64,000 nucleotides of DNA from Pieris napi (lineage: Eukaryota > Arthropoda > Insecta > Lepidoptera > Pieridae), in NCBI RefSeq assembly GCF_905475465.1, contig NC_062253.1:7874001-7938000 (forward strand), read 5' to 3'. Shown one piece after another: positions 40,106-52,999 of this stretch; position 1 is the stretch's first letter, and every line of letters starts with the position of its first letter. Under the pieces are notes generated by a model. The model searched no databases, was not told the DNA's origin, and saw only the letters and a program-made list of their open reading frames with translations. Made by a program: the position numbers and the translations under genes.

Positions 40106-40618
40106 ATTTAAAAAAAAATTGTATACAACTTTGCCCATAAGTTTATGATGACTATGGTTAATTCCTTCATCCGCGCTTTGAAATGGCAGATCTAAAATAG
40201 TCTATTTTGAATGAAGTCATTACGCTCAGATTAGCTGATTGCCTGCACAATGGTTTTGTGGTAATTACAATTTCCATAAAAGTATTTTCTGCAGAGATAT
40301 CGTTGACTTTCAAGGATTGTACAAGGTTTGTGGTTGAGTTGGCTTTGTTAGGAGGTAATTTACACTTAAATTGGCAGTTATGGACTTTGCTAAAAGTTTT
40401 GGCAACGTTATTATCATAATTATACCGTGCATTCGCAATTGTTAATTAGACTCGAGCAATATCTAAGTTTTAAGGCTCGACTTTCATGTTGATTGTAAAG
40501 GATAGCGTTGAAAGCGACTGCCTAAAGTGTGATGATGCATCTTGCTTGATTGTGATTGGTTAATAGCGTCTCTTGCTTAATCAGTGACAAGTGTATCGAA
40601 CTATCAGTCTGACCAATC

Positions 40619-40790
40619 AAAACTCAAACTCAAAATATCTTTATTCATATAGGTAAACAAGTACACTTATGAACGTCAAAATTAAGTTAAATTAATTGTA
40701 AATTTACATTTACTACCAGTTCGCAAGTCAAGAAACTTTCCGCCATTTTTTTAATCGCCAAGTATTGAGTCATACAATTTTTTTGAACTG
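40619..40790 (-). repeat. Lepidopteran retroposon 3'-end repeat (family A), reverse copy
   Basis: 'caaaatatctttattcatat', 'agtacacttatgaacgtcaa' and 'accagttcgcaagtcaag', as in 8.1 kb. Confidence 0.65.
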
Positions 40791-40799
40791 GAGCAAATC

Positions 40800-42728
40800 A
40801 ATCCCAAGGATTAGGATCATATAAGTATTATCAAATCATGTATATAAGTTTCCGTTTGTTTTTCAATTAAAAGGTTTTGGGTTCGATCCCGACAAGACAA
40901 TAATAGTTGAAGGCTGGCGCTATAATTGCGATGACAGGCGCAGATGTGATACGAGATTTCAACAATTGCCTTATGCACAAAACAAAATTGCAAAGTATAA
41001 CTATAATAGGTCAATCAATTATAGCTCAATGGTTTTTTTTACAAAAAACATTGAGACCCCTTATTTGCTCACTAAATCAGTCTAACTTCAGTCAACTATA
41101 GTACTCATCTGTCTCATTTCCTTACAGCGTAAACAGAATTTGACAGACAGGGAGACACTGAGTTAGTTTTGACGAAAAAGGATGGTAGGTCTTCCTAGTT
41201 AAAGCGGCAACGATTTGCATCTATGCAAATATTCAATGTCACTTTGACATATATGATTTCGTATCCATATACGATACAGATTCCACAGATAATGATATGA
41301 TATTAATAAAAGTTAACCTTTCAATATACAGGATATATTAAAGGAGTTTTATGTGGACGTTAAAGGCGGAAAAAATCGTCCATATGTAAGTGAAATTAGC
41401 CCTTATGTGTAACGAAATAGGTACTAAAATAGTGTATAATTATTCGGAACGGTGATAGTTGGGGTTCAGTTGTTGGAAAGGTTCTACCAAGGCCGTCTTA
41501 TGTCCGAGAACACTGCATTTTTTACGTAATTTGTCGTGTTCTGATTAATACATTGTTGAGTATTTATTGAGTAAGGAGTTACCTGCAAGTAATTAGAAAT
41601 ATCCAGCAAATTGCGAGTAGACGATCAGAAAAATAATGTATTTTCTTACTAAAGTAATACGCGCACTTTGCCTCCATGAGTACTTCCTTGTATTAAACAA
41701 AATCAACAAAAGATCCGTCAAAAACTACGTATACGTGTTATTTTAGCGCTGGGTACCCTGAAAGAGCTATTTTTTACTTTAAAGGTTCCCCTAATCTAAA
41801 TAATGTAAAGCATATGTACTTATAACAAATTAACACAGTATTATTTATAATATGACATCCTTAGCCAATATGACATACTGATTCCTCTGGCCCTGCAACC
41901 CTAATTAATTATTGTGAAATAATATCTTTTTAACTTATGTATTTAATAACAAAAATCTAATCTAGCTACTATTTATATTAAGCACTAATTAATTTCATCA
42001 CAGCCCTAACTTGAGATTATATCAAGAAGAATTTTGACAGATTATCACAAACGATTTGGTAAGTGATTTTAGGTCATGTTTTTTCCTAAACAGTGAAACG
42101 GACATATGTCGCTCTTATTAGTCAGGCCATAATTGAAATCAAAGGTACAGATTTATCAAATAAAAGTATAAAATAATTGCATCATGAATTGAGAGTTCCA
42201 TTTGTTGCACATAACAATAAACACTAAATTGTTGCAGTTTCTAATACGAAATTCTAGACCTCGGCTAAAATAAAACACTAGCAAATACGGCAACAACGAA
42301 CCAATTTCACTTACGCAATACTCGCTCTACTGTACAGTGAAATAAAACGTATAATTGTGTAATGGCATTCACAAGCTGTATGAGATCTATTCGATATAAT
42401 CTATCGTCACGAGCGTGCGATGTTACGTCGTAAATTTTTGTGAGCGAATTTCCGCGTGCCTAGAGCCGGATGAAAAATGCGGACTTAGTTTCGTTATCTG
42501 TAGGCGTTTACTTTTTATGTATAATATTTGTTGGAGAGCCGAGGAAAAACTATGAAGTAAACTATGTATTGCCGATAAAGACAATTTGAATTTGTTTCGA
42601 AATAGAACACTTTAATTGCTATAATAAAGTCTTAATTATTACATTATTCTAAAGAGTATGGTATAGTAATGATTGATTTTGATACCGTCAATTGTTTACA
42701 CAATTGGTGACAAAAGTATATACATATT
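40800..42728. other. Intergenic AT-rich DNA
   Basis: Short 'ggttcgatcccgac' box B-like text at about 40872 may be a SINE scrap. Otherwise nothing with gene or element character. Confidence 0.4.
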
Positions 42729-42729
42729 A

Positions 42730-43999
42730 CGTAGTTGGTCCCAAAGTTCTGTCACTGGCACATTATTTCTAAATTTCGAGGAGGATTTTATAAAAAAATT
42801 ATTGCATTCTATTTTGGAATATTTGACTATTGTTTTAAAACAAAAAACAATAACTTTCCGTAATTTTTCACGATGGAGTGGATATTGTAAGAAAACCGAA
42901 TAGTTGTTATTGCGTTGCACCGCTGTGGGCACTCGCCGAGTACCATTTTCAAGTTGCTCAAAAATTTGAATATAACGCTTAGGTTTGCGTACGGTACTAT
43001 TGATAGGTACCTTGAAGTCTCCAGTGTTGAGGATAAGAGAAAGAACTGGCCGGCCACGCTCCGCAAGAACACCAGCAGTAATCAAAGCTATCAAGGCGCG
43101 GATAGTAATAAATCCTGTCCGAAATCAGAAGTTGATGGCTATGCAGATGGGTGTCAGTAGGAAAACAGTGAAAAAGGTTTTAAATGAAGATCTTGGTCTA
43201 CGAGCACACAAAAGAAGAGTAGGAACTTACTTGGGTGTTATTTAAGCGGTACGCGAAAAACCGACACCGTAATATCCTCTTTACGGACGAAAAAATTTTC
43301 GATATTGAAGACGAGTACAATAAAGAAAATGATACAGTGTACTCTAGGAGTTCTGAAGAAGCTGAAAATAAAGTTCCAAGGATGCAACATGGTCATCATC
43401 TATCATCAGTAATGGTCTAGTTGGGAATGTCCTATCTGGGCTAACTGAAGTTTATTTTTGCGAATAGGGGGTCAAAACCAGTGCTAAAGTGTACCAAGAG
43501 ACGGTTTTGGATCGCCTTATCAAAGACCTGTCCAGCACCCTATTTGCGGGACATCACTTCGTGTTCCAGCAGGACTCTTCGCCTGCATACAAAGCCAAGA
43601 CCACTAAAGCCTGGTTTGAGCGTCAAAACATCGACTTAATTATACATGAGGATTGGCCTTACTCCAGTCCGGACCTTAATCCTTTGGACTATAAATTTTA
43701 GCAGGTCTGAGAGAGGAAGGTCTGTGCTATACCACATAAATATTTGGAGATTCTGAAGTAATCTTTAAAAAAATCAGAGACTGAAATCGACATGAATATG
43801 GTGCGTGCTTTGATAGATGACTGGCCGCGGCGTTTAAGGGCCTGTATTAAAAATAAGGGAGGTCATTTTGAATATTTTTATGCTATTTCTATTCCTTAAT
43901 TAATGTACTATGAATTGATATATCACTCATTAAATACTGATCAGTAGTTTTGTTTTTATCTTTATTTCCATTTATGACAGAACTTTGGGACCGACTACG
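42730..43999 (+). mobile_element. DD37D (maT-type) mariner, dead
   Basis: 1270 bp. Inverted termini CGTAGTTGGTCCCAAAGTTC (right side GAACTTTGGGACCGACTACG, one base different), with TA at 42728-42729 and 44000-44001. Contains a broken transposase. Confidence 0.85.
42915..43700 (+). pseudogene. DD37D transposase pseudogene
   Basis: Cut-and-paste transposase of the Tc1/mariner superfamily. Frames in order: HRCGHSPSTIFKLLKNLNIT; after a frame shift RIRERTGRPRSARTPAVIKA and MAMQMGVSRKTVKKVLNEDL (helix-turn-helix); then a break near 43245; NILFTDEKIFDIE (first catalytic D); a stop near 43466; then FQQDSSPAYKAK (second D) and PYSSPDLNPLDYKF, whose LD is 37 residues beyond the second D. That spacing is the DD37D signature. 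Several shifts and stops mean no functional protein. Confidence 0.8.
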
Positions 44000-44004
44000 T
44001 ATAA

Positions 44005-44376
44005 CTAGCAGACCGGCCAAGCGTTGCTGTGGCTAAGGTTTTAGTTATATTACATAGTAGTAACCTTTTTAAGGGAAACGGTAGGATAACACCAATCATG
44101 GGGGATTTTTGGTGGTAATGCCATTAAATTGTAGCTTATTTGAAACGTTTGTACTGTCAACACAGCGCCATCTGTTAGAATTGTGACTATCAAATAATAA
44201 ACAAATATTTTGCAATAAAATAATATTGCGGGTATAAATTGAGATATACCTAAGCTATCCTATCTTTTAAGTTAGATCAAACTGCACACGGTGTGAAAAT
44301 TTTATTGAAATCGGTTCGGTAGTTTAGGCGTCCATAGCGGAATAACAACGTGACACGTAATTTATATATATTAAGA
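44005..44376 (-). mobile_element. Non-autonomous Helitron, minus strand
   Basis: Minus strand begins TCTTAATATATATAAATTAC and ends GGCCGGTCTGCTAG, between A (44004) and T (44377). It sits 3 bases to the right of the maT element's target TA. Confidence 0.65.
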
Positions 44377-44834
44377 TAAACAATATTATAAATTGAATAA
44401 ACATGTACTAGCGAGAATAAAAGTGAAATATTTTTAAATTTGGAATGCATTTCCGTCTTAAACTACGCGCCCGTAGGTGGCTTTATATATTATCACATAA
44501 TACGTGTTTTGGCTCAAGGCTCTTAATCTCTTTATCGCAAATAACTTTCAGGACCTCAACGTGGCCTTCAGACCGTTCCCACGGCGTGGTCGCGGTAATT
44601 ATTTAGTGATTGTGATAAGGTACTGTCACGTACTTATATAATTTACATAGCATATTGAATGTCCTTTTTTTTAAGAAATATGTTGACTCTTAGAAAACAT
44701 TTCGGCTTTTAATTGCCACTAGACGTTAGATATTCTTTAACAGGGAAAGCTCGCATAAAAGAGCTACATTGGTCTTACGAGATTTTAAACAATTTACACA
44801 ATTTATATCAGTAACATATATTTATTGAAAAAAT

Positions 44835-45100
44835 AAAATATGTTTATTATGGAACATAAGATACATGTATCACTTATTCCACGTCATATTTGAATTTGTA
44901 GGCATCCCTACTCATCGGCAAAGAAGACAGAGGGTGTAGGCCGAGAGAAAACGCCGGCGTAAAAAACTCGCGGTACTCTTTTAAAATAGCAAATCATCAA
45001 ACAACACTTATATTAAAACAAATATCGCAAATTAATTAGAAGTAGCCTGTCTAGCACTAGTCCCAGGCCCTTTTATCAACTAGATAATCGTTAACTTTAT
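44835..45100. repeat. Interspersed repeat family B, copy 2
   Basis: 'ggaacataagatacatgtat', 'ccctactcatcggcaaagaa', 'ctcttttaaaatagcaaatc' and 'tcaactagataatcgtta' match 8380-8590. Confidence 0.65.
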
Positions 45101-45104
45101 AGTA

Positions 45105-45720
45105 AGCGTTTTTACACAGCTTTTCTTTAATAAATTTCTTAAATGTGAATGAAAAAGTGTGAGTGTATCGTTAAATTAAGCGGTTAACGGTTTAAATTGT
45201 CGAACCAGTCCTGGCTCAAATGGTGGATGGTTCCTCTTTATGAATAAATTGTAATGTGTATCGATATAATGTGTATTTTAGTCTTTTAGTCAGTAAACAT
45301 CTTAAGATGATGTAATTCTGATTTGAAATAGGTACTCTATATTTCAAAAAGGTTTGAAGTGGGCGAAAGTTTTTGGTTATCTTTACGCGTAATCGCAATA
45401 GTACTGCAACATTATTTTGAAACATTTTTGTATACCCATTTAAAAACAAAGGTTCACAGAACAAGTAAGTAGGATAATAAATGACTTATTTCGGCTGTCA
45501 ATAATTCAATACAGATAGAATACGAACGATAACAAGTTTTATTAAAAGGAAGTTAGTTACATAATCCTGTGGCATGGCGATCGATCATGTGTGGATTGCT
45601 AAACTGACTTTGATGGAGCCAAGCGATAAATTGCTTAATTATTAATTAGAATAATAGCGTATGGTAATGGGTTATATATTATTATTATTATAACCAATAA
45701 TAATCAATAGGTGGCTCGTC
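45105..45720. other. Intergenic AT-rich DNA
   Basis: Nothing recognised. Confidence 0.4.
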
Positions 45721-45723
45721 TAA

Positions 45724-46228
45724 GACCTACAACGCACTAGCGGCTGGCCGCAATGCGGTGTGCCGCTGCGGCGGGCCGCACATCGATTATTACATGAAAC
45801 CGCACGATAACAACGCACTGACTTGCGGTCAACCGTCAACCGCTCCGGTTGATCTGGAGCTGCGGCGAGCCGCACCGGTTGAATGATGCGGCGCGCCGCG
45901 TCCCTCCACGCACTCGGCGCGGTTAGCCGCAAATACCACGTCCTACCCGCCTCAGTCATCGCTTGTTCCTTGCGATAGATACTATGCAGAGATTTTTTGA
46001 CGATATTTTCTACGATTATATAAATAAATAACTGCCGCAACTTCTTCAACGTCCATCATGCGCAATATTTCAAGAAGCACTGACGAGTGACGATTGCGGT
46101 AGACCGCAATAGGACCGCAATAGGGACGGTTAGCCGGAATACGGCATGCCGCTACGGCAGACCGTATATACCGCGGCCTGCCGCAGCGGCACACCGCATT
46201 GCGGCCAGCCGCTAGTGCGTTGTAGGCC
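45724..46228. mobile_element. GC-rich Harbinger-type MITE
   Basis: 505 bp with about 48 matching bases of inverted terminus (ACAACGCACTAGCGGCTGGC) and TAA at 45721-45723 and 46229-46231. The minus strand has MMDVEEVAAVIYLYNRRKYR from about 46058, which resembles the start of a PIF/Harbinger transposase, cut off by a stop. Confidence 0.75.
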
Positions 46229-46318
46229 TAAGGGAAATATGGGTATATTGTGAAAGAGGTTCCTACTAAAATTTGCGCATAAAATTTAATATATCTTATA
46301 TGTATTATATATGTATAT

Positions 46319-46540
46319 CTAGCGGACCTGACAGACATTGTCCTGTACACACATCTTAAGTACAAAATTTAAAAGTTAAAAAAACAAACATAAAACATCT
46401 AAATGTAAATAATCTGAACCAAATCCACTTAAATGATAAAAAGTTCAAGTCCGTCTAAGATCCAATGTCCCATAAATTTAAGCCAAATCGGTTCCACCGT
46501 TTTTGAGTTATAATATCTACATAAAAATTACAAAATATTT
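46319..46540 (-). mobile_element. Possible Helitron fragment, minus strand
   Basis: 'ctagcggacctgacagacat' and 'gtcctgtacacac' resemble the reverse of a known lepidopteran Helitron 3' end. The 5' end was not found. Confidence 0.4.
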
Positions 46541-46544
46541 GTAT

Positions 46545-47250
46545 GTTTTTTGTATTTATCATAATATTTATAGTAGTCTTAATCGGAAATAAGAGCCTTA
46601 AAACAACAATTTTATTTATGATAATAATATTCTCAGCAACTATATACATAATTCGCATACGAAGATGGCACGGATGCCCGACACAACTAGTATACCGAGA
46701 GCAGACGAAGAACCGATAGTTTAACGTGATCATCAGGGGCAAATCATAAATAATAGTATTAATTCAGGTAGTTAACTTTTAATTTCTAAATTTAAGCAGT
46801 TTGACTAAATATGCGATAACGCGACTTACAAGGATAGTACTAACTACTGTAAGACTTAATAAATTCTTTACAATATGAAGCTCACCCTTCATGGCTAAAT
46901 GATTGAGGTCTTGAGGTCAGGGGTTCGACTTCCCTTTGTTTGATTCGATTCACTGCGAAACAATAATTGTTTCAGCTACAAAAGTAGGTATAACCTTGCT
47001 TTAAGAATGATCAATAAAAAGCAGATAATAACTCAAAACAGTATAGAAAGTATGAAAAACTTATAAATAATCTTTACGTTGGCTTCAGTTTCCTTAAACA
47101 AATGTTTCTACATTTAAATTAATGCCAGTTCTCAAAAAGAGCGTAAAACGGGCGACAAGAACTGGTCAGAAACTCTCCGTAACTGGAAAGAAGTTGCCAT
47201 CAGTTTTTATTGGAGTACTGGTTAGTAATAATAAGAAAATATAGTACGCA
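46545..47250. other. Intergenic AT-rich DNA with repeat scraps
   Basis: A partial family A piece is at about 47115-47200 ('gccagttctcaaaaag', 'aagaactggtcag'). Near 46900 'gaggtcaggggttcgactt' is box B-like but lacks a SINE body. Confidence 0.4.
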
Positions 47251-47251
47251 A

Positions 47252-47601
47252 TCTATACATATAGATATATAAGAAAACTGGTCTTCGTTTGAGGCTGCTT
47301 CACGCCTAAACCACTGATCGTATCGACATGAAACTACTGTCATTCGATGCGATATTTTTAAATTCCAACGTTCCTACATTTTTTTATTGCTCTTTTACTT
47401 TTATGAAAATTTATACATACCACCGCGGAAACACTCGGGGAGGCTTCCTAGAACCTCAAAACGTCAACATCTGTTTAAAACTCGATTTTCGAAAATTTTC
47501 AATTTTCTTAGCGGGAAGTTAAAAAGAAAAATATGAAAAACATAAATAATGAAACATAAAATTTTATTTATCTCCTATTTTAATAATAGGGAAACGGCTA
47601 G
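47252..47601 (+). mobile_element. Short non-autonomous Helitron, copy 2
   Basis: TC start, CTAG end, flanked by A (47251) and T (47602). Shares 'ggtcttcgtttgaggct', 'ccactgatcgtatcgacatg', 'aacgtcaacatctgtt' and 'cttagcgggaagttaaaaag' with the copy at 10899-11287. Confidence 0.75.
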
Positions 47602-47604
47602 TAG

Positions 47605-49020
47605 TCTATAATATAAAATAAACATAACGATGTCACGCTTAAAAATCTGAACGTAGTATTGTATTTGTGTTATTTTCTCATATCATTACGTTTATTATAT
47701 AGTGTTATGCGTTTAATGTATAAAAATGTCGTAAAATGCATAACATTTATTATAGTTATGAAATATAAATTTAATTATTGTTACTCAACAGAGCTGTAAA
47801 TTCTGAACTTTTAATGTTTTATTTGTTACACAAACCGTGTAATTTGTCCGTAATACTTTTGTAATTGCGTTGTAATTTGGTCAGAAAATGGTTTAGACGA
47901 TGTGAAATAGGCCTAACTGCACTGTAAGGAATAGAAAACGTTGGAAATTCTTGACTAGGTGTAATTTGAAGACAAAATGCACGTTATAAAACCAATAAAG
48001 AAAGTTATTCAAATACTATAGTTAGAAACTTAAATTGACACTATACTTAATATATAGTTAATAGTACAGCGTTTTAACTTTGCATTCTCAACCCCAAAAT
48101 TATGCGTTAAAACTCTAGTTGAATCCAACTTGTCTTTCGTTTCAATTAACATTATGTCCACAAATCAAACTGAAAAAAATATAATTACCAAAAGTTAATT
48201 AAACATACGAAACTGGATAAAACCAAATTATCAAAAGGCTTTATTTGCCGTAATGTAGGGTTCTAATAAAAGGTAATACACTCGCTAATTGCCGGTTAGT
48301 TGATGAAACTTTTGTGGTGTATACCTAAAACAAAAGAGAGTATAGAGAGAAAAACTTGGTACTGGAGTGAACCCAGATATGCCAGATTACTTAAAGATTG
48401 ATGTCCTCCTACACGCACATTCCTACTTTTTGACTTCATAATAATCGTACTTATAAATACTATTCTGCTAAATTGTTTTTTCCTTCAAATTATTCACGTT
48501 TTAATAATTTCAATTAAATTGAGGTTGAAACAGAAATGTTTATTTACTTATATATTTTAATAAATGAACAATAATTGTTTAATTAAAATTGTATTTTTTC
48601 AAACGTTTGGACACGTATTTACAATATGATGCAAAAATTCTAATTGAACAATGTAACTATAATTAAGTTTTCCAAACACAATACGATTATATAATAGTGT
48701 ATCAGATTGACAGGTGTTTATTATCGATTATAATGTGTGTCAGTGATACGCTAGCGAAAGGAAAGTAGGCCGTATTACTTTGGCAACTTATGTAATAATG
48801 CACTCGCATTATATTGCACTATTAATGAAATGTATGTTGCAGGTTATATTATTTATATGATAGGTTACTGGTGACAGAGATCCCAGATATTATGTGAATT
48901 GTCCAAAAAATCAAGTAAGTAGCCAAAACCACTAGAGTTACACATATGTATGAAATGTTTATCTTAAATAGTCCTACAAAAAATCCCGCCACAGTTTATA
49001 TATATCTTATGTGTAAGCCA
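47605..49020. other. Intergenic AT-rich DNA
   Basis: Nothing recognised. Confidence 0.4.
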
Positions 49021-49023
49021 TTA

Positions 49024-50627
49024 TGGTAGGGGAGCCCACGATGCTAAATGGGGATTTACTCGAGCGTCGTAGAGACCTATTGGGATGCAAAGCTTAGATA
49101 AAAAGAAGAAAAAAATGTTATATGATAAATTCCTTTTCATCGGTGGGGGAAGCGGCTATAGATAGTTAAATATGTAAAAAAAAACTGTTGCATGGACATC
49201 CTCGAGCGCGTCAGATATTGATAGCATCGCATGCCCTACGTATTTTTAATAATGTACGTATGTTAATCTGATCGTTTGCATGATGCGGGTGGTTGTATTT
49301 AAGGGTTGAAAATTAAAAAAAAAATTTTTTTTATCGAGCGCGTCAGATTTTCTAAGGGAGTGTTAAGTGCACCAAAAAAAAGCTCTCATTCACTAATCTG
49401 ACGATTTCGATAGGACGCAAACCCACAGCCATTTTCTTAATTTGCAAAAAAAATCGCAATTTTGAAATACTCAAGCGCGTCAGATTAAGATATATGTGGT
49501 TCATCTTTATGTTCTAAAAGTACTGTCTCATAATCTGACCATTATCTAGAGGGATTCGCCTGATCTGACAAAAAAAAATAGAAAAACGGTTCACCTAAAG
49601 GGCCATGCCTGCAACTTCCCGCTAATTCCATTCCTGGGCGCTTAAAATTGATATTTTGAGCTCGCTGAGTTCAAAGAAATAACATTTCTATGCATTTGAG
49701 CTCTCCCAGCTCGAAAGTCTGATAGAAGTTTCATAGAACACTATTTTTGGAATTTTCAAACCGCAATAACTTTTGAATGGATCAAGCAATTTTCACGCGG
49801 TTGGCGGCATTCGACGCAGTTTTATCATCTTCATAAATAATTTTGCAATTTTAATTGATCGAACCACAAATTTTGGAGTAATCCCGAAAAAACACTTTTT
49901 CAGGTTTCTTTCGTGTACGATATCTCTCGAACGAATCAACCGCTTTTGACCAGCTTGGTGGCGATCGACGTGGTTTTTCAAGCTAAAAGGCGGATTAGTT
50001 TTTGAAATTGATCGATAAAGAAACCACTTTAAAAAAAATATTTCTTATTTTTTTAAGATTTTTCAAAATTTCTCAAAATCTATCGGTCCGAATCGGTTCA
50101 AATTCACATGAAATGTAATTTTGAGGGAAATATTTAGACCGCCGTTTAGTAGATTCCGATCGGTTTAAGGAAATGTAGGCATCACGCAGCTGCACGCATT
50201 TAACTTTATCGACGAATTTTTGTTATTTCGGCTTGCGGAAATCGTCAGATTATATATTTTTCATTATTCTTGAATTATTTCCTTCAAAATAAAAAAAAAA
50301 TTAGCTACGCTCGAGAATGTCGAGATGACGTTTTTTTTTTACAACTTTGTTGCCCTCCCCTTTTTTTCCGTCACTCTCAAATTGTCAGATTAGTGGAATA
50401 TACACTTTTTAGGATGTAATTAACTCACCCTACGTTAATCTGACGCGCTCGGGAATTTCTGATGGTCAATTTTTTTTTACTAAACTGATCCTGTCTCCTT
50501 CACGTGCGGCCTTATATATGGGCCTCATATTTTGTGGAGGTACTTAACCGGGTACAAGGTATCCCCCTATATATTAATCTGCCGCGCTTTAGTAAATCCC
50601 GAAATCCCCTCTTGGGCTCCCCTACCA
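49024..50627. mobile_element. Unassigned 1.6-kb TIR element with TCAGATT subterminal repeats
   Basis: Perfect 15-base inverted ends TGGTAGGGGAGCCCA with TTA at 49021-49023 and 50628-50630. A motif like CGAGCGCGTCAGATT occurs at 49202, 49334 and 49471 on the left and inverted (AATCTGACGCGCTCG) at 50437 and 50575 on the right, with shorter AATCTGAC/TCAGATT copies between. No transposase frame. Confidence 0.65.
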
Positions 50628-50769
50628 TTAAAGGCAAAATAGTGTAGCATAACTACAATAAAATTAAAACACATTTGTTACTACAATTGATTCCTAAATG
50701 ATAATAGATACTTTATCGCTTCTGGTATTTGAAGTAGATAAAATATGTCATTCACGCTACATCATTTTG

Positions 50770-50818
50770 ACAAATATTATTTTTATCCTGCCCAGACGAA
50801 GTCGCGGGCACCAGCTAG
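50770..50818 (+). mobile_element. Helitron 3' end
   Basis: Short hairpin GCCCagacgaagtcgcGGGC about 10 bases before CTAG (50815-50818), followed by T. This is the classic Helitron terminus. Its 5' end was not located. Confidence 0.6.
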
Positions 50819-50824
50819 TTTCTA

Positions 50825-51600
50825 ATTAAATTTCAATGGGAGCCGTAAGAGAAGTCAGCTAGTTCGCGTGCGTGTAAAGCATCATACTCGCCATGGTTAT
50901 GTACGAAGCCTTTTAATGAGATATGAAACAAGTATCAGAGTTAAGGCAAGTTTAAATATAAAACGTAAATCTGGAAATTTTATAATAAACAATATCTATT
51001 TGTTTTTATTTATTACTTCGTTACATAAATAGTACGTTTAAAAACCTGTGACGTGAATGATTAGGAAGGCAACGGGCTGCCTTAACAAGCTATCTCTTCC
51101 AGGCAACGAAAGGAAAAGAAGAAGCAAGGTGTCGTTTGAGCCTGTTGACATCCACTAGTGGATTGCCTCTCCCCTTAACTTACCAGTACCACCAATTTCT
51201 GGCGCTTTGCTTTCAACTCCTTCCCTCCACCCTCGCCAGGCAATCTGTCTCCTTCGAGGCAGTCCAACGCTTCATGAACGCATTTAACTTATTAACATTT
51301 ATTTTAGTAGCGATTACCAAGTTCGGATATTTCTAATATTGTCCGCAATACAAATTATTCAAGCGATCATAAGTGTACAACTAATATGTAAAGAATGTTA
51401 ATAATATATTACTTAGCAAATTGTAATCACATAAGCGTTAATAGAACTATTTTATTGCAAATTAATACTTCCTTAATGGATAAAATATTACGCGTCTAAA
51501 GTGGGTAATTGGATCGCTTTTAGCGACTTTTTCACATAGACTGACCTTCAATACTTCCTTAAAAACTTGATTCTAATTTTATAGACACTTCCGTTGGTGA
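50825..51600. other. Intergenic DNA with LINE scraps
   Basis: A family D fragment is at about 51005-51110 in reverse ('ggcaacgggctgccttaaca', 'tctcttccaggcaacg'). No gene. Confidence 0.45.
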
Positions 51601-52228
51601 GATAAATAATAATAAAGTTTATTTGCCTCTTAACAAAACAATTTATAAGTTCCCTTTCTGTCTTTGTAAGAGGTCCAGTGTTAACAGGTCACCAGCCATC
51701 CGCAGATAGAAACGGTACAAAGAGATTACTACATACTATGAGTACACTAAAGTAACAATCACAACATAATAAACCTAAAGAATGAGTTGTAAGTGTGTGA
51801 ATTAAACCTCTGTGAAAGAATTTAATTTAAATTCTTTCTCAAATGGCTTTGGATATCAAATATTCTGTCACATCGTAACGCTTTTTAGAAATTTAGAAAC
51901 AACTATTTGACTTTTTTTTTGCTGTAAATACGGAAGAATTTTATTGTAAAAAAATGACCTAAGAAAGCAGAAAATGCAAGTGTTGAGTGTGCAATATTTA
52001 TACAATAGACAATAAAAAAAATTTAAAGGCAAGGTGCCTTTATAGCGTGGGAGAATATTTAGACCATAACTTTGACAACAATTATAAATAACTAAACTTA
52101 TTATTGTGAATTTTTAATAATTTTAGTTACAATTTGATTAGAATTTTTTCTTTAGATTTTACTTTATTTTATTTTAGTTATAGTTACTTTTTGTACTTTA
52201 CCCTCTGTAGGTGTTTCTTTTTTTATTG
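51601..52228. other. Intergenic AT-rich DNA with a LINE-like scrap
   Basis: 51601-51700 ('aataaagtttatttgcctct') may be a degraded retroposon end. No gene. Confidence 0.4.
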
Positions 52229-52350
52229 TTCCATATTAGGGTTGCCTGGAAGATATCGCTTGTTAGCGATAAGGCCGCCCGTTCCCTAATAACTTATGTA
52301 ACCTGGTTTTTTATATGTATTTTTATGTATAAGGTAACGAAGTGTAAATA
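52229..52350 (+). repeat. Non-LTR 3'-end repeat (family D), plus copy
   Basis: 'agggttgcctggaagatatc', 'gcgataaggccgcccg' and 'aaggtaacgaagtg'. Matches 40.0 kb. Confidence 0.6.
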
Positions 52351-52719
52351 AATAGATGTACCACTTTCTTTGCAAAGAAACGATTTATTTATGTAATTCT
52401 CATTGATAGTAAATACAGAGCAAATATCGTCACTATTATCTTTAAAGGCGCGCCCTTCTCTTGGAAGTACAGACATTAAACATCTTATAAACATACGTTT
52501 ATCTCAACATCAACACAAGTTTTCTAGTAGCACAAACAGAATCCCAGCATCATTGTATGATATTCAATGTTGTATGCTAACCGTACAGATTGTTACATAA
52601 ATATTGTCAATAGCCATTACATATTCAATGAGTTAGTAGTACCATCAGCAAAACGAATTTACAAATTATCTTCTAAAATCTTTCAATTATAATTTGCATT
52701 TGTTTATACTAATGACGTT

Positions 52720-52975
52720 CGCTTGGGCACCCTGAGCATATGGGCGAAGATCGGGTACAGAGGGAAACTTACCTGAGCTAGCCTGCGTTGGAGAATAGGA
52801 GGTCGGCCTAGGTATCGGCAGACCGACAATGGAGGAGGTCCTGCTGCAGCTGAAAGCTGTTCGCAATTGGCGGGCAATAAAAAAAAAAATACAGGACAGG
52901 AAGTGCTGGAAGTTTCTCCTTTCGGAGTCCAAGACACATTTTGGGTCACAGAGCCAGCGGAGAATAGTAAATTTA
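52720..52975. repeat. GC-richer retroelement-like fragment
   Basis: 'ggaagtttctcctttcggag' and 'gtcacagagccagcgg' look like a 3' coding end of a lepidopteran retroposon. Two overlapping minus-strand frames (112 and 81 residues) have no domain. Confidence 0.4.
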
Positions 52976-52999
52976 ATGTAAAATGAATTAAAGTTACTG

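Noticed and set aside
40868..40885. Possible tRNA gene (ggttcgatcccgac)
   Set aside because: Box B-like text with no cloverleaf or box A nearby; likely SINE scrap.
42696..43094. 132-residue minus frame
   Set aside because: Antisense shadow over the dead transposase.
45720..46049. 109-residue minus frame
   Set aside because: Runs through a MITE's GC-rich inverted ends; only its first part may recall a transposase start.
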